Assembly (NCBI GenBank): GCA_907165135.1
Contig: OU015566.1
Coordinates: 2,420,501 to 2,484,500, forward strand
Length of the DNA: 64,000 nt
Direction: 5' to 3'
From: Oikopleura dioica
Lineage: Eukaryota > Chordata > Appendicularia > Copelata > Oikopleuridae
The stretch's first letter is position 1; every line of letters starts with the position of its first letter. A model generated the notes under the pieces. It had not been told where the DNA came from and did no database searches. It saw only the letters and a program-made list of their open reading frames with translations. The translations under genes were made by a program, and so were the position numbers. This document shows, in pieces, positions 54,435 to 64,000 of the stretch.

Positions 54435-55405
54435 TTATGCGGAGCGACGAGATTTTTTCTTAACAAGTTTAGCTCGCAACGAGTCGGAGCAGAGTTGAAA
54501 AGCCGTTTTTTCTTCTGAAAAGAAAAAGGTTAAAAAATATTTGAGGGCTTCATAAAACCCTATCTCAGGCCTATATGTTCCCATGCCCATTACCTGTATT
54601 AGTGATGGTTGGATCAGCCCCAATTTCAAGCAGAAAAAACGCGGTTGAAAGGCGATCTTCTTCACAAGCCATGTGTAGAGGAGTATTGCCAAGGTTGTCT
54701 CGAACATCTATCATCGGATTGTACTAGATCAAGCTGTCAGATTCTGCAAAAAGAAAGAGAGACTTACCTGTATCATCATTTCTATAACCTTATCGTATCC
54801 TTTTGAAGCGGCTCTGTGAAGTGGAGAATGACCGTATTTATCTTGAGCATCGGGCTCTGCTCCACGGGAAAGCAGCATTGGAAGAATATCTGAAGGATAG
54901 ATTCAGAGAAATTGAAGATAGCAAGTACAGTCTTACGAGTGTGGTTTTTGCTGGCAACATAGTGGAGCGGGACTTGGCAGTTGACTGTTCTCGCATTTAC
55001 TAGAACCAGAATTGATTAAATAGTTTCAATAAAGAGGCTTACCTCCAGACCCGGCTGCAAGTAAAATCTCAGTAATCTCATCCGATCCAGCGGAAACAGC
55101 GCAATGAAGGGGCGTCAAAAAGAAGGGTTGAAAAAACTTTTTAAGATGTGCACTTGTCACTTCTTTCTTTGCTCAACCCTGCCCCAGCCCATGTCATCTT
55201 TGACGTTCACTTTGGCGTTGAATTTCGCGATGAGGAGCTTTGCTATGTCGACGTTATTCGTGCAGGATGCCCAGTGAAGTGCTGTTCGGCCGCCGTTGTC
55301 TTGTTTGTCGACTAGATTTGGCTCTTCTTCTAGTCTGGTGTTGAGCAGCGGCTCGTGGCCTCCATAAGCGAGATTACAGAGCTCCAAATTCGACACTTGA
55401 GACAT
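54435..55405 (-). CDS. psmd10: Gankyrin, 26S proteasome assembly chaperone (PSMD10)
   Basis: The start SNLELCNLAYGG and the first ankyrin repeat RTALHWASC align with gankyrin (SNLMVCNLAYSG, RTALHWAC). Later repeats read TPLHCAVSAG, PLHYVASKN, PLHRAASKG and TPLHMACEEDR, in gankyrin order, ending in a Lys/Arg-rich tail. It binds the Rpt3 ATPase during base assembly. Exons are 55405-55178, 55136-55043, 54999-54937, 54889-54768, 54723-54594 and 54514-54435. The first intron, taken as the only GT-AG choice, leaves nine extra residues (GRFFQPFFL) between DDMGW and TPLH, which is abnormal for an ankyrin repeat. GTTTTAAG right before the ATG is a trans-splice-like acceptor. Confidence 0.88.
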
Positions 55406-55531
55406 CTTAAAACATTGAAAATCCGTGTTGAAAAAGGTGGAAAAATAGAAAACGTTTTGTAAAGAAAATAAGAACAGAGAAAACATGAACAGATAAGTAG
55501 AGGCTGATAGAGCGATACAAAAGCTAGAATT

Positions 55532-56879
55532 TTAGTTGACAGACTCGAAAAAATCAGCGTGGCGTTGAGAGTCATCGTTGGAGCGCAGTGAGTAGTCTTC
55601 TGTTACATCTGGAATGGTGTTTTCTTGGGCTCTTTGAGCAGTGTCGGTCTGAAGGTATTAAGAGGATCGAAAAAGGGGGTTTTAGTCTTACCGTTGGGAT
55701 TTCGTCGAGCTCGGATTCGGAGTCAGGCAAACGGCCCTCAGTAAGATCGTCTTCTTTTGTCAAAATTTCTGAAAACGCGCCTCAGGAATTTACTTGAATG
55801 GCCGTCTTACCTGAATGTTCTTCAGTAAAATCATCCGTGTACGAAATACCAGCTGTTTCATTTGTTCTACTTGTCAGCAACGGGTCTTGATTAGCGTCAA
55901 ACGGAATAAGAGAAGAATCGGCAGAAGTAACGGACAACGCGATTTTGTAGAAACGCTCGATGAACTTCCACCAATTTTCGAAGCAGATTTCGTTGTTTTC
56001 GTTCGACGGTTTTAGGCCTTTGAAGATAACGTCGGATAATTCAGTCGAGATTATCGGCATCGTATCTGAATATGAATGTTATAAAGGACCCTTCAATTAA
56101 ACCTGGAATGGCAAGATATAAAGACACCTGGATCTGAATAATAAAGATGTCATTGACAATGTCATGTACCTTTGTAATAAAGACCATTTAGGGAGTCAGG
56201 TCTCTATACAGGCTTCTTAGCCTAGATCCTAATCCTTACCGATAAGAGCGCTAGAAGCGTCATCAATGTGAATAAATCCACTCTTCGAATGATCATACGC
56301 ATCAAACTCCTTCTTCGCCTTCTCTTTTATCTGATCTAACGAAACGACGCTAGAATTTGTCTCTCTTTCTTGGCCCTCGCCATTTTCAGCGGGCTTTGGT
56401 GGCAGTGCGGCAGTGGTAGCTTCAGGTTCCCTTTTGTTCTCGAGTAAATGGTGAATTACGGGAGTTTTTGAGTTCTGTTCTCAGGCTTACTTTCTTCTTC
56501 CTTCGCAAAAGCAGAAAAAGAGCGAGAAATGAAGCGGTTCCTGAATGTTGAGTGAAAGTTCTGTTTCGTCACAAGTGTAGAGTGGCGACTCGAGGACCAT
56601 TCCTGCTTCCGCTTCCAACACTTTCAGCGAGTTGAACATGCCCAGTTTTCTGAGGCAGTCGGCAGCAATGGACAAGCATAATCGCTCGTCGTCACATCTT
56701 TTCGCTGGTTGTGGCTTTTCATCTGAAAGGAGATGTAACGGAACCCAAAAAGTGCTTAAAGATGTACCTAAGCAGCTGAAAATCGCGGCTCTCAGTTCAG
56801 CTTTGATCCTGCTCAGCGTTCCACTGGCCTCTAAATTATTCACCAGCAAATCTCTCAGTTCCACATCATCATCAAGCAT
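55532..56879 (-). CDS. cep43: Centrosomal protein CEP43 (FOP, FGFR1OP)
   Basis: The N-terminus DVELRDLLVNNLEASGTLSR, continuing into IKAELRAAIFSCL, closely matches human FOP (DTELRDLLVQTLENSG... IKAELRAAVF), the LisH-containing dimerisation region. A second helix pair is LSIAADCLRKLGMFNSLKVL, and YTDDFTEE near the C-terminus resembles the YVDDF box of FOP. Exons are 56879-56768, 56722-56491, 56430-56240, 56065-55811, 55768-55692 and 55648-55532. It anchors microtubule and ciliary factors at centrioles. A calcium-loop-like DAYDHSKSGFIHIDD occurs mid-protein. ATTTTAG immediately before the start codon looks like a trans-splice acceptor, and the gene sits between NOL12 and PSMD10 on the same strand. 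Confidence 0.85.
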
Positions 56880-56975
56880 TCTAAAATCAACTTTTTCAGG
56901 ATTTCAGGAAAGCCCTGGTTCGAGGATAAAGATAAATGGCGAGTTGTTAAATTCATGTTTTTCTGTGAAGCTTGC

Positions 56976-58635
56976 TCATTTTCGTCCTTTCTTTCCTTTT
57001 CCACCGCGTTTTTCAACCTTGCCGCCTTTCCCACCTTCTTTTTGCTTCGACCCGGGCTTGTTTATTGGTGAGTACAAGCCTATATTGACTAGATATAGAG
57101 ACTATTTTCCGTCTTCACCATTCCTTCACATGTTTTCGCAGCTTTGGATCTTTCTTCGCCTTCTGTCGGTCAACCAAACTGTGTTTCTTTGCCTCCAATT
57201 CTTTTAGCTTCTTTCTATTGAAGTCGTTTTTCTTTCGCTGCTTCGCTTTTAGGCCATCTTGGCAGGGATTTGTTTGGCCGTTTCGAATAGCCCTGGCTGT
57301 GTGTTATGCTTATTCAAAATCGAAAAAATGAGGAAAAAAAGCCCCGATCCTAAAGCCGCAGCAGATTGAGCTTGAAGATCTTCAAAGTCAATGTCGTCTC
57401 CATCAACTTTCTTAATGAAAAATGAGTGTACGTCCTGCCCTCAGCGAATCTCGGACTTACTGTCTTTTTGATAACAACTGTCTGCTCGCCATTGTCGAAT
57501 TCCTCCTCAGATTCATCTTCATTTTGAGTAAACTGGTCGACGTACTTTTCCAACAGCTCGTTTTTCTGCTTTATTTCTTCCCTCTTTTCCTTGTTAATTC
57601 GCTGCTTCTCTGTCTAAAAAGCTCATCAAACGAAAAAAGCGGTTTCTAGTGCTGACCTGGATCTGTCGGTTGAGTTCTTCGCGCGCCTTTGCTTTTCGCG
57701 CAAGTTTTCTTTTCCGAAAACCTGAAATAAAATAATCATTCGACACCCTTCAAAATGCATTTTTTATCATCCGCCTCAGCTGTCAGCAGTCTGAATTTCA
57801 GAATATCGGACTTTAGGCCACCTTAATTAGGCGATCAAAAAGGGAATCTCATGTTCCGCCTGTACTGGGCTCGGCAAACCCTGTAGGTAACCTAAGCTAG
57901 TTTCTGAAGAGCTTAAACGAGAAGCAAAGCGGCTTTCTTAAAAACGAAGCCGCATAGCGGCTTCGCAAAATCACGATTTAAGTCTACTGTTACCTACTGG
58001 AGCTAGGCTCGTCATCCTGTACTGAAAAATATACTGCACAGCCTACTGTTTCCTGTTTTCTAACTACTGTACTGTTAACTGGAGGAGCAACTTCGCGGCT
58101 TCTCTTTGAAAAAGCCGCTACACGGCATTGCATTGAAGCTCCTCAGAATCTGACTCAGGCTATCTACACGGGGGGCGGGCGGCCACGGTACAAAAGTGAA
58201 ATTTGTACCGCGGGTACAAATTTTGTACCGCCGGTACAAAAAATGATAATTTTTTTGCTAATAAAAACCGATTTTTACCCAAAATAATGCTCATTTTTGG
58301 AAAGAACTCAACCTTTTCTATACCAGTACGGAGTTTCCTTCAATTCTAGCGCGAAGCGCACACTTTTCTCGGATTTTATTTTTGGCTTGTACCGGCGGTA
58401 CAAAAATTTTTTTACCGGCGGTACAAATTTGTAACGGCGGTACAAATTTGTACCGTGGCCGCCCTACACCCATCTACACAGGGTGCCGAGCTCAGGTCCT
58501 GGTCTTCCCCAAAATTACTAGATCGAGAATAAATTTACCTGTTAAAAACTCTTTTCTCGCGGCTGGATCAAACGAAAGCACCAAATCTGCTCCTTCTCTC
58601 AATTCCTTCTTTCTCCGCCCTGTTTTCTTCACCAT
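56976..58635 (-). CDS. nol12: Nucleolar protein NOL12 / Rrp17 family
   Basis: MVKKTGRRKKEL is followed by LVLSFDPAARKEFLTGF(R)KRK, which matches the family signature LVLSFDEEKRREYLTGFHKRK. A long basic coiled coil, an acidic patch (NEDESEEEFDNGEQ) and a Lys/Gly-rich end follow. It acts in pre-rRNA processing in the nucleolus. Exons are 58635-58539, 57721-57657, 57613-57461, 57410-57344, 57296-57130 and 57056-56976. The intron 57343-57297 is 47 bp with GG-AG ends. The last join skips a stop (TGA, 57115-57117); without it the protein would end VKEW. Intron 1 (817 bp) contains the 58170-58471 element. Confidence 0.82.
58170..58471. mobile_element. 302-bp element with GGCGGTACAAA arms in NOL12 intron 1
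   Basis: The ends GGGGGGCGGGCGGCCACGG and (inverse) GGGTGTAGGGCGGCCACGG match at 16 of 19 positions. An 8-bp duplication ATCTACAC flanks them (58162-58169, 58472-58479). The inner arms are tandem (C)GGCGGTACAAATTT units in inverted orientation. It is non-coding and non-autonomous; 8-bp duplications are again hAT-like. Confidence 0.82.
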
Positions 58636-58972
58636 CTTTTCTTTTTCACTTTTTCTTCAACTTCCAAAATTCGTGTTCTTTTCGAATTCTTCTCTATTCT
58701 CCCAGGCTGAGTCACCAGCGAGCGCGCCACAAAGCCAATCGAGAAACGCGAAAATCAGAAATTATTTGAAATTAATCGAGAAGCGGAAACTATTTCTCTT
58801 TTTTCTAGCGGATTTGAGAGACGATGAATGATGAATTGAGAGAAATTGTCCAGTTTTTTAGATTTTTTTTTAATTTCTCGCTTTTATATTTAAAAATTGT
58901 TAAAAATCTTTGACATTTTTTCGCTTTTTCTTTTGTAAAATTGCCAGTTTTAGTAAGTATTTTATCTATAGA

Positions 58973-60128
58973 ATGGCCGAGGAAGTTTCGGAAGAGCAGC
59001 TTAAGGCTCTCGCCATCAAAGAAGAGGAGGAAGAATCAAAATACAAAGGTAAAATCACGAGTTTTCTCCAAAGAATGCTCCCTTGGCCTCGAAAAAATCC
59101 CTATCCGGAACCTGTTTTCTTACTTTTCTAGCTCCCGCTGAGAAATCAATCGCAGAACTGCAAAACCTTGATACAGATGATGAAGCGCTCAAAAGATACA
59201 AAGGTAGGTGCCATCCGTGCTGCTCTCTCTCTAACCTCTGTTTTCAGAACAACTTCTTGGAAACGTCGATGGGGCGACAAGCGCTGATGGCCGCCGAGTC
59301 GTCGTCAAAAAAATACTTCTCAATTCCAAGGAACTTGGCAGTCCGTTGACGATGGATCTTTCCGACACGACGAAGAAGCAGTCTTTTAAAATTAAAGGTA
59401 ATCCCTCAACTTCGAGTAGAGCTCATGTGATTCTAGAGGGAGCCGAATACACCATCGGAATCGAGTTCAAAGTTAGCAACGAGATCGTCTCCGGGCTGCG
59501 ATACAGCCAGGTCGTCACGCGAAAAGGCATCAAGGTTGATAAGATGAATTTGATGGTGGGAAGCTACGCGCCGCGAGCTGATGACTACACTTTCACTACT
59601 GATGCTGATGAAGCACCTTCGGTAAGCGTTTAAAATCTCCCATTCAAGGGAAAGAGCCTCTTTGAAAGAGTCTTTCAAAGAGTGATAAATGAAGTTCGAC
59701 CAGAGATCCTGTTCATCTCATAGAAAGGGAAATAATTTACCCAAAGATGTCTAAAGGAGATGTGATTCAGATGTCCCTTGATGTCGATTAATTTATCCAG
59801 TCGTCTTTAGGCATATTTTATCCCTTTCTGACTCCTCACTGAGGAGTCCTCAGGATGTTTCGAGATGCATGTTGATGTCTACCGGGAGATCTCTTGATGA
59901 GACCTCATGAAGTCTACAGACCTGCTGAGACGTCTGCTTCGGTCCAAAGATGATGAAAGGCACCTTTCATTACTATGATTCTGTCTGAATCAATATTTTT
60001 CCTTAACAAAATTTCAGGGAATGCTGGCTCGAGGCACCTACAAGGTCCAGTCAAAATTCATCGACGACGATAAAAAAGAACACGCCGCTTGGGAGTGGCA
60101 ATTCGAAATCGCCAAAAAGTGGGAATAA
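58973..60128 (+). CDS. arhgdi: Rho GDP-dissociation inhibitor (RhoGDI)
   Basis: Exons are 58973-59048, 59132-59203, 59248-59397, 59437-59621 and 60018-60128. The N-terminal acidic arm (EEEEESKYK, APAEKSIAEL) precedes the immunoglobulin-like fold: YTIGIEFKV, EIVSGLRYSQVVTRKG, VDKMNLMVGSYAP, then GMLARGTYKVQSKF and WEWQFEIAKKWE. These are near-canonical RhoGDI strands. It keeps prenylated Rho GTPases GDP-bound and soluble. The 396-bp last intron holds repeated AGATGTC / GAGAC(C/G)TC motifs and may be repeat-derived. The start lies three bases after CTATAG, a likely trans-splice acceptor. It is divergent from NOL12, with 337 bp between starts. Confidence 0.93.
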
Positions 60129-60831
60129 CCATCTTCAATCGCGAATCAACCCTTCATTCCAACACAGAAATACCCAACTATCCACCAAAAAGAGTCTCTC
60201 ACTTTCAAAAAGAACCAACCATTGATTATTTCTCACCCCTAGAAAGCTGCCTTCAAATCTACCGTATCTACTCTATCGCACAAAAAAGTTCAACCAAAAA
60301 GAATTCCTACTTGATTTCAATCCAACTCTCATCCAACTTCAGTACCCAGAATAAGACAACAAGATCAAAAGTCAGGTTATTAAAACCCTTCAAATTCAAA
60401 ATGATCCTTTGCCCATCGTCGATTTTGCATGCACAAAGAAATAACTGATCCCTACTTCTTCTTATCTTCATACCTATTCTTGCACTTATTTTGGCCCCTT
60501 TTACGTTATCTTTTCTGTGCAAAAGTAAATAAATTATTGGACATTCTCACAGAAATGCTACTAAAATTGATGACTTTCTCAGATAGAAAAATCTCCTAGG
60601 TTTTCCCATATTAGGATGTCATCAATCTGTCCCTTCTTTTATCATTTCCTTCGTGGTCATTATTTTTAAGGGCTTTTCCTTTTCACAATCAGCGCTATTC
60701 ACGTGTCATCGCGAGGGCAAATATGCCTGTTTAACTACCCGCTGGCTAAGCCATTTTCCCTTTTTTGGAAATATAAATATCGTCGCGCACCTATTCCTGA
60801 CAGACAAAAAATTTGAGAAAAAAAAAACGAG
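60129..60831. other. Intergenic stretch, no gene supported
   Basis: It contains the RhoGDI 3' end (AATAAATTATTGG near 60527) and the RING gene promoter region. Open frames on both strands lack any domain. Confidence 0.4.
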
Positions 60832-61899
60832 ATGGAGCAATCTCTTTTCTTTTGCCACTCTTGCAACCACAGAGCTCAAACTGTTGCAAAACCGTTTAAT
60901 TGCATAAATTGCTTCTCCGTTTTTGTCGACATAGCAGATATTTCTATCAAAAGACCTCTGGAGAAAAGCGATGAATTGATAGAAGCAGAAGATTCAAGTC
61001 AAAGTTTGGCGAAAAAAAGAATACCTCAACAAAGTAAGTTTCAGAAAATTAAAACATAGACACCGTTTGTTTTATATTAACCCAAGCTGGGGAGTCTATG
61101 TTCTCCGACCACAGTTATCACAGAGGGTTCCCTAAAGTACCAGAATGTAGCTTAGGGTCTGATCTGTGGCGTAGGGGTACTTAGAAAAAGTTATTGTCAC
61201 ATGTTGCATCATACAGTGCCTCAATGCAGCTAAAATAAGAGGTAAAGGTCTATTCTGTGGCGTAGGGGGGTTAAAATAATCTCAGGATGTCCTCATCCCT
61301 TTTCTAGAGGGGTTCAAAAACGGGTGGATAATATAAAACAAACGGTGTCATAGTTTTTTCTTTGTTTGACTAGCGAGAAAATCAAACATTTTCCCTCGTC
61401 TATTCATGAACTCGTAAATTTGAAACGCCCAAACTCATTTTCCTTCTTTTCAGGCCGCACAAGCATCAGAGAATCTTCAAACTACATGCAGCAAGAGGAA
61501 GAAAGATCCAACTCTCCCACCAGCATTACCTCCCTAACTTCTCTTTTCGCCCATTTACCTCCCCTCCAACAGCGGCCAGCGACTCCACGAAGAATTCAGG
61601 AGCCCCGGCCACAGCTTTTCGTGACTCCTGATGGCAGAATCGTCGACAATCCATCTCACCCCGGGGACGAACAAAACGAGATAACAGAAGACGAAAGGAT
61701 CAGAAGACATGCTGCAGTAGAAATAAAACAGTTGAGCGAAAAGGAAGCAAAGGAGATTTGCTCAGTTTGCCACGAAATTTACGAGGACGAAAAAGGGGCG
61801 GTGCTTCCAAACTGTCAACATGTCTTCCACGAGAAATGTATCAAAAAATGGCTCGATCAGAAAAATACTTGTCCTCTTTGTCAAACAACTGTCGCATAA
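60832..61899 (+). CDS. RNF126/RNF115-like E3 ubiquitin ligase
   Basis: Exon 60832-61033 encodes the N-terminal zinc finger seen in RNF126/RNF115 (FFCHSCNHRA ... FNCINCFSVF: C-x2-C then C-x2-C). Exon 61454-61899 has a low-complexity middle and the C-terminal RING-H2: ICSVCHEIY, LPNCQHVFHEKCIKKWL and CPLC. The preceding HAAVEIKQLSEKEA corresponds to the helix before the RING. The intron is unusually long (420 bp) because it carries the 61060-61348 element. It transfers ubiquitin from an E2 to substrates. Human RNF126 is about 310 residues; this protein is about 215. Confidence 0.82.
61060..61348. mobile_element. 289-bp element with perfect ACACCGTTTG terminal repeats
   Basis: The termini ACACCGTTTGTTTTATATTA and TAATATAAAACAAACGGTGT are perfect 20-bp inverses. 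A 5-bp duplication CATAG flanks them (61055-61059, 61349-61353). An internal phrase TCTGTGGCGTAGGGG is present twice (about 61162 and 61255). It is non-coding, inside the single intron of the RING gene. The identity of its ends suggests recent activity. Confidence 0.85.
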
Positions 61900-61940
61900 A
61901 AATTTCGTATAATTTTTTTGTAATAAAGTATAATCAACCA

Positions 61941-62075
61941 ATGGACACACCAGTCTGCCTTGGTATTTTTAATGCAGTTTTAAAAGGAAAATTCTTCAAA
62001 ACCACTCTTGATGCCGAAAAGATAGACGTCACGCAAGTTGCTTCTGAGCAAGTTGTAAATCCCAAGTTCAATTAA
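61941..62075 (+). CDS. Micro-ORF downstream of the RING gene
   Basis: This 44-codon ORF starts MDTPVCLGIFNAVLKGKFFK and ends VVNPKFN. It begins 41 bases after the RING stop codon, with AATAAA between them. The composition looks coding. It could be the second cistron of a pair or chance 3' UTR sequence. No acceptor-like AG sits at its start. No family is recognised. Confidence 0.3.
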   Translation: MDTPVCLGIFNAVLKGKFFKTTLDAEKIDVTQVASEQVVNPKFN

Positions 62076-63187
62076 CTCAACTCACAATTGGCACATAATA
62101 AAAAGCATCGCTGAATAGCATCTTGGCGCCGGAGGCAAAGTTTCAGCCTCTATTTTTTCGGTTAGCGATCATACTTTTTTTCTGAATTTTCCGGAGAAAT
62201 TCAAGAGATTTGAAAATTCAAGAAAAAGAAATCAATTTATCAAAAAGGTAAGAAATGACCCTTTTGACGGGAAAAAGCCATTGAACTTGTCAGAAGAACG
62301 CTCGTGTGGCTCTGAGCCTTCATGCGTCTTGAAAGTATCGGAATAGCAAACAACGCGTAAAATGCGCGAATTAATCATTATGCTCCAGCAATACCTGGAT
62401 CTCCCCTTCACTTCCACTCTTAAAATGTTCCAGACTCACTTTTTTCGTTCTCTCGAATTTTGTTCTTTCTTATGAAAAGAAATAGAAAGCGAAGAAAAAT
62501 GGATTCAAGAGAATGGGAATTCATAAAAAAATCTGACAAAAAACGGATCGATTTATTTTAATACGACTGAATTTTAATTGAGATGAAATTAAATTAGCAG
62601 CGCGTATTCCCAAACTCAGAACGTACCCTTCGACCCTAATGAGTTTGGACGAAGAACAAGAGTTTAATTTTCAGTTTTCGTTTCAAAATAGGTTCGTTTC
62701 GCGAAAATAAATTCTCTAGTCAAATCCTCATTCATTGTGAAAAAAAGAGAGAATCCTGCGTTTTCAGAAGATATCTGAAACTTTTAAATTAACGGTTTAG
62801 TTTATAGATTTGACAAAAGAATAGGTAGGATAAATCACATATAAATCATATTTTTGTTAAGAAAGGGGGCAATTTTTTATTATAAGGTAGCCAATGACCT
62901 TAGGACCATTCTGACTAAGGATAAGGTACTTGGGGGTGATTTCGTACCCTGAGGCCATTTAGGTACTTCCAATGTCTCAGAATCTCAGTTTTTTTTTGCA
63001 TCAAAAGAAGGATGGTTTTTTATTGAACTGTATTTTTGTTATTTTATTTGAAAGGCTATGAATGTACATTGTACAATGGCTATGGTTAGATGAATGTATA
63101 TTCGGGATTCGATCTTTGCAGTTTTTCGCTCAGCAATCTTAAAAAAAAATTGATAATAATGGTAAACGCCTTGTTATTTGTAATTTT
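62076..63187. other. Intergenic stretch, nothing assigned
   Basis: About 1.1 kb between the RING and claudin-like genes, AT-rich, without supported ORFs. GGTAC(T/C)-type short inverted phrases occur at 62925-62970 (aggtacttg, cgtaccc, taggtacttcc) but form no clear element. Confidence 0.4.
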
Positions 63188-64000
63188 TTACCTTGCTTGA
63201 TGTCGACGATGATCCAGATCGGAAATGAAAACATCATCATCAGTCGTTTCATCCTCTTCTTCCTGCGAGTCGTAGTCAATTTCTTTTGAATCAAAGGATT
63301 CTTCGCTTTTTCCTTTTTTCGACAAATGCGACATTTTTTCAGGATAGCAAATCATCAAAAAGCCGGTGAGAAGAATAAACGGATTCAAGGCCCAAACAGT
63401 AATCAGTGCCCAACCAAACACAAACTGCGCTGTATCACAAGCCAGTAAACAAGCAGTAGCAAAAGCCTCTGCATTCCACCAGCTTTTAAAAATATCGGCA
63501 GCGTATAAAATCGAGCAAAGAATATACGCAGCCGCCTAAAAGTAACTCTTTCCCTCTTTTTTTGTCCAATTTTCACCTGCAAAACAGCCATAGCACCGGA
63601 AAACTGAACCCATCTCAGTAAAATTTTCGCTCGAATTTTTCGCGCATGAAAAGCAGCGACCAAATAGCCGACTAGGCCAAATACTCCGGCGGCGGAACCG
63701 ACTACTGTCAGGGATTTCATGAAGAGGAGTTGTATTGTCTGAGTGATGTAGAACCGAGTTTTTGAGGAAAGAGCTTACCTGATAATGAAGTGGAGCTAAG
63801 TCATTCAATTCGCAGGCATAGCTCCCTGGCTCATTTTCGAAACAGTACATCTAAAGATAAAATTGAATAGGACAGCACTGTCTTTTGTCTTTCGAACTTA
63901 CCCATATTCCCTTCCACATTCCGAACATATCTCCCAAAACATTCGCATGCTTCGAAAGCATCATCCATTTGTCAGAGACGCAGCAAGAAAAATTCAAACC
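63188..64000 (-). CDS. Claudin/PMP22-like four-TM protein, 5' end outside the window
   Basis: Exons visible: 64000 (partial)-63902, 63850-63779, 63738-63577 and 63535-63188, all GT-AG. The first extracellular loop has the claudin signature (MWKGIW-xx-C ... YAC). TM segments follow: SAAGVFGLVGYLVAAF, FSGAMAVLQAAAYILCSILY and VFGWALITVWALNPFILLTG. The cytoplasmic tail is long and acidic (DYDSQEEEDETTDDDV) and ends HQAR, without a typical PDZ motif. It is expected at cell junctions. The first TM and start codon lie beyond 64000. Confidence 0.72.

Overview
This is nuclear DNA from an animal. The best guess is a larvacean tunicate such as Oikopleura. Most introns of the recognisable genes are 39-50 bp. 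Genes lie on both strands with gaps of a few hundred bases, one gene is nested in another's intron, and three same-strand genes are packed like an operon. The gene set is metazoan: tropomyosin, a Kirrel/Neph-type adhesion receptor, ninjurin, a claudin-like protein, RhoGDI, gankyrin, CEP43/FOP, NOL12 and a Shc-like PTB adaptor. The larvacean assignment is an inference from this architecture. All exon models were drawn by eye from ORFs, GT-AG sites and reading-frame continuity.

Layout. 1-9.4 kb: a hairpin repeat at the left edge, a GT31 glycosyltransferase gene on + that carries a hAT-like insertion, a two-domain Ly6-like secreted protein on -, and a small secreted protein on -. 9.4-20.9 kb: about 11.5 kb with no gene I can support. 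20.9-28.2 kb: the Kirrel-like receptor gene on + (five Ig domains, TM, cytoplasmic tail), with introns up to 2.9 kb full of small repeats. 28.4-36 kb: small secreted, coiled-coil, single-pass membrane, centrin-like EF-hand, GT31 and PLA2-fold genes, nearly all on -. 36-42.4 kb: sparse; one uncharacterised gene on - and a nest of hAT-like elements. 43.2-48.6 kb: a sulfotransferase on + with a ninjurin gene inside its first intron on -, an uncharacterised gene on -, a C-type lectin on + and a small secreted protein on -. 49-54.3 kb: weak exons, a Shc-like PTB adaptor, a small secreted protein and tropomyosin, mostly on +. 54.4-58.6 kb: PSMD10, CEP43 and NOL12 in tandem on -. 59-62 kb: RhoGDI and an RNF126/115-like RING ligase on +. 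63.2-64 kb: a claudin-like gene on -, cut by the window edge.

The strongest novel signal concerns mobile elements and introns. A hAT-like element (CAGGGG ends, 8-bp target duplication) sits inside the conserved coding region of the first GT31 gene. A GT in its terminal repeat and an AG in the flanking exon define a GT-AG intron whose length equals element plus duplication, so the reading frame is kept exactly. A second CAGGGG element interrupts exon-like sequence at 40-42 kb and has comparable splice signals. Several other elements share an odd design: two inverted arms, each built from short tandem repeats. A few introns look non-canonical (GA-AG, GG-AG).
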